A DNA stretch of 14,837 nt from Bacteroidales bacterium. Its GTDB lineage: Bacteria > Bacteroidota > Bacteroidia > Bacteroidales > UBA932. The position numbers were made by a program, and so were the translations under genes. Each line of letters begins with the position of its first letter. Position 1 is the stretch's first letter. The stretch spans positions 1-14,837 of the forward strand of contig JAGAAF010000037.1 in assembly GCA_017615435.1 (NCBI GenBank), given 5' to 3'. Shown here piece after piece: positions 13,941 to 14,837 of the stretch. The notes under the pieces are model-generated. The model worked only from the letters and a program-made list of their open reading frames with translations. It did not search any database and was not told the origin of the DNA.

Positions 13941-14768
13941 ATGTCAGAAATACTTGCACCCTATCTCAAGGCAGTCGAATACATACGCTCGAAAAGCGGA
14001 AACGTAACCCCCGAAATCGGAGTCATACTCGGAAGCGGACTCGGTTCGCTGGGCGAGCAGATCGAAAACCCTTCGATCATACCCTACAACGAGATTCCAG
14101 GCTTCCCCGTCAGCACCGCCATCGGTCATAAATCCCGCCTCGTAATAGGCGATCTCGGCGGAAAGAAGGTGGTGGCTATGCAGGGCCGTTTCCACTTCTA
14201 TGAGGGCTACACTATGGAGCAGGTCACCTTCCCCATCAGGGTGCTCAAGCTTCTCGGCATAAAATATCTGTTCGTGTCGAACGCAGCAGGCGGCCTCAAC
14301 CTCAGCTACCGTGTAGGCGACCTTATGGTCATCAAGGACCAGATCAATATGATGCCCAACCCGCTCATCGGCCCCAACGCCGACGAATTCGGTCCCCGCT
14401 TCCCCGATATGACGCACCCCTACGACGTGGAGCTTCGCAGGCTGGCCTTCAGGCTCGCCCGCGAGATGGGCATCCATCTTCAGGACGGCGTCTATGTGGC
14501 CTGCACCGGTCCCTCATACGAGACCAGGGCTGAGTATAAATTCTTCCGCGTGATAGGCAGCGACGCTGTGGGTATGAGCACCGTCCCCGAAGTGATAGTC
14601 GCCCGCCACTGCGGCCTGAAAGTGTTCGGTATGTCCGTGATCACGGACCTCGCCCGCGAGGATATGCCCGACGACTATGTCACGGACGGAGAAGAAATAG
14701 TAAAGGCGGCCAATCAAGCTACCAGCAAGATGACCGCCCTGTTCGAAAAGATGATCGCCGCTATTTAG
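13941..14768 (+). CDS. Purine nucleoside phosphorylase, copy 2 (PNP-I type, Asp at base site)
   Basis: This 275-residue tandem paralogue aligns with copy 1 without gaps over about 250 residues, and I estimate about 60% identity by eye. All shared catalytic landmarks are kept: LGSGLGS (30-36), His63, QGRFHFYEG with Arg83 and His85, SNAAGG (113-118), Glu198 (YETRAEY) and the [14 protein letters not shown] block. The position of human Asn243 is Asp236 (VITDLA), the residue class seen in MTA phosphorylases and one that in human PNP mutants favours 6-aminopurines. So copy 2 may prefer adenosine or a 5'-modified adenosine; this is inference. Asp249-Gly250 replaces the ribose-contacting His as in copy 1. 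It starts 2 bp after the copy 1 stop, with the same promoter, and its stop overlaps the rny stop convergently. Confidence 0.92.
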   Translation: MSEILAPYLKAVEYIRSKSGNVTPEIGVILGSGLGSLGEQIENPSIIPYNEIPGFPVSTAIGHKSRLVIGDLGGKKVVAMQGRFHFYEGYTMEQVTFPIRVLKLLGIKYLFVSNAAGGLNLSYRVGDLMVIKDQINMMPNPLIGPNADEFGPRFPDMTHPYDVELRRLAFRLAREMGIHLQDGVYVACTGPSYETRAEYKFFRVIGSDAVGMSTVPEVIVARHCGLKVFGMSVITDLAREDMPDDYVTDGEEIVKAANQATSKMTALFEKMIAAI

Positions 14769-14837
14769 CGATAGCGACCGATCTGGTTTCCCTGATCACA
14801 GTGATCTTGACCTGGCCGGGATAAGTCATCTCGTCCT
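14761..14837 (-). CDS. rny: Ribonuclease Y, C-terminal fragment
   Basis: Only the last 24 codons and a TAG stop are in the window. The residues, DEMTYPGQVKITVIRETRSVAIAK, are split across the KH-HD region's final strand: MTYPGQVKITVIRE is the near-invariant C-terminal signature of RNase Y, the membrane-anchored endoribonuclease that starts mRNA decay. The gene reads leftwards and ends 8 bp into the convergent phosphorylase gene; each gene stops at TAG within the same eight bases. Nothing can be said about the rest of the protein. Confidence 0.85.
   Translation of the reverse strand, partial: DEMTYPGQVKITVIRETRSVAIAK

Overview
The window looks like chromosomal DNA of a GC-rich member of Bacteroidota, most likely Bacteroidales. 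The evidence is: Mfa/FimA-type fimbrial lipoproteins; the lineage-restricted families DUF3276 and DUF5606; an unusually long NusB; several TAnnTTTG promoter boxes (the Bacteroidota -7 motif) in front of genes; and no convincing Shine-Dalgarno sites. A closer placement, for example a Rikenellaceae-like or uncultured gut lineage, would be a guess. No rRNA, tRNA, CRISPR array, insertion sequence or phage gene was seen.

Layout. (1) 1-1308, minus: tgt (queuosine tRNA modification) runs into the start of an LptF/LptG-type permease through an ATGA overlap. (2) 1382-2659, plus: a nucleoside:H+ symporter-like MFS transporter, divergent from tgt across a 73-bp promoter region. (3) 2663-7234, minus: a compact three-gene fimbrial operon of stem fimbrillin, FimB/Mfa2-like anchor and a large DUF4906-like accessory or tip lipoprotein. 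It lies 40 bp downstream of a short ssb (7275-7622). (4) 7911-8297, plus: a small zinc-ribbon protein of unknown function whose 3' end overlaps rimO. (5) 8267-12698, minus: a tightly packed housekeeping operon nusB-yajC-ybbR-coaE-DUF5606-rimO. (6) 12783-14768, plus: a PUR-alpha-like DUF3276 gene overlapping the first of two tandem purine nucleoside phosphorylases. (7) 14761-14837, minus: the last codons of rny (RNase Y), overlapping the second phosphorylase convergently.

The genes group into RNA and ribosome maintenance (tgt, nusB, rimO, rny), envelope and secretion (lptF/G, yajC, ybbR, fimbriae), CoA synthesis (coaE) and purine nucleoside salvage (the transporter and the two phosphorylases, at opposite ends). 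Packing is very tight, with 4-, 8-, 11-35- and 14-bp overlaps.

The most striking signal is not a gene. By eye I found no CATG tetranucleotide anywhere in 14.8 kb, where nearly 60 would be expected by chance, and codon choice around Met and His appears bent to avoid it. Other points of interest are the Asn/Asp difference at the base-recognition position of the two phosphorylases, a terminator-like hairpin for the transporter lying inside the 3' end of the opposing fimbrial gene, a Tgt without the zinc cysteines, and two back-to-back promoter pairs with almost the same geometry.
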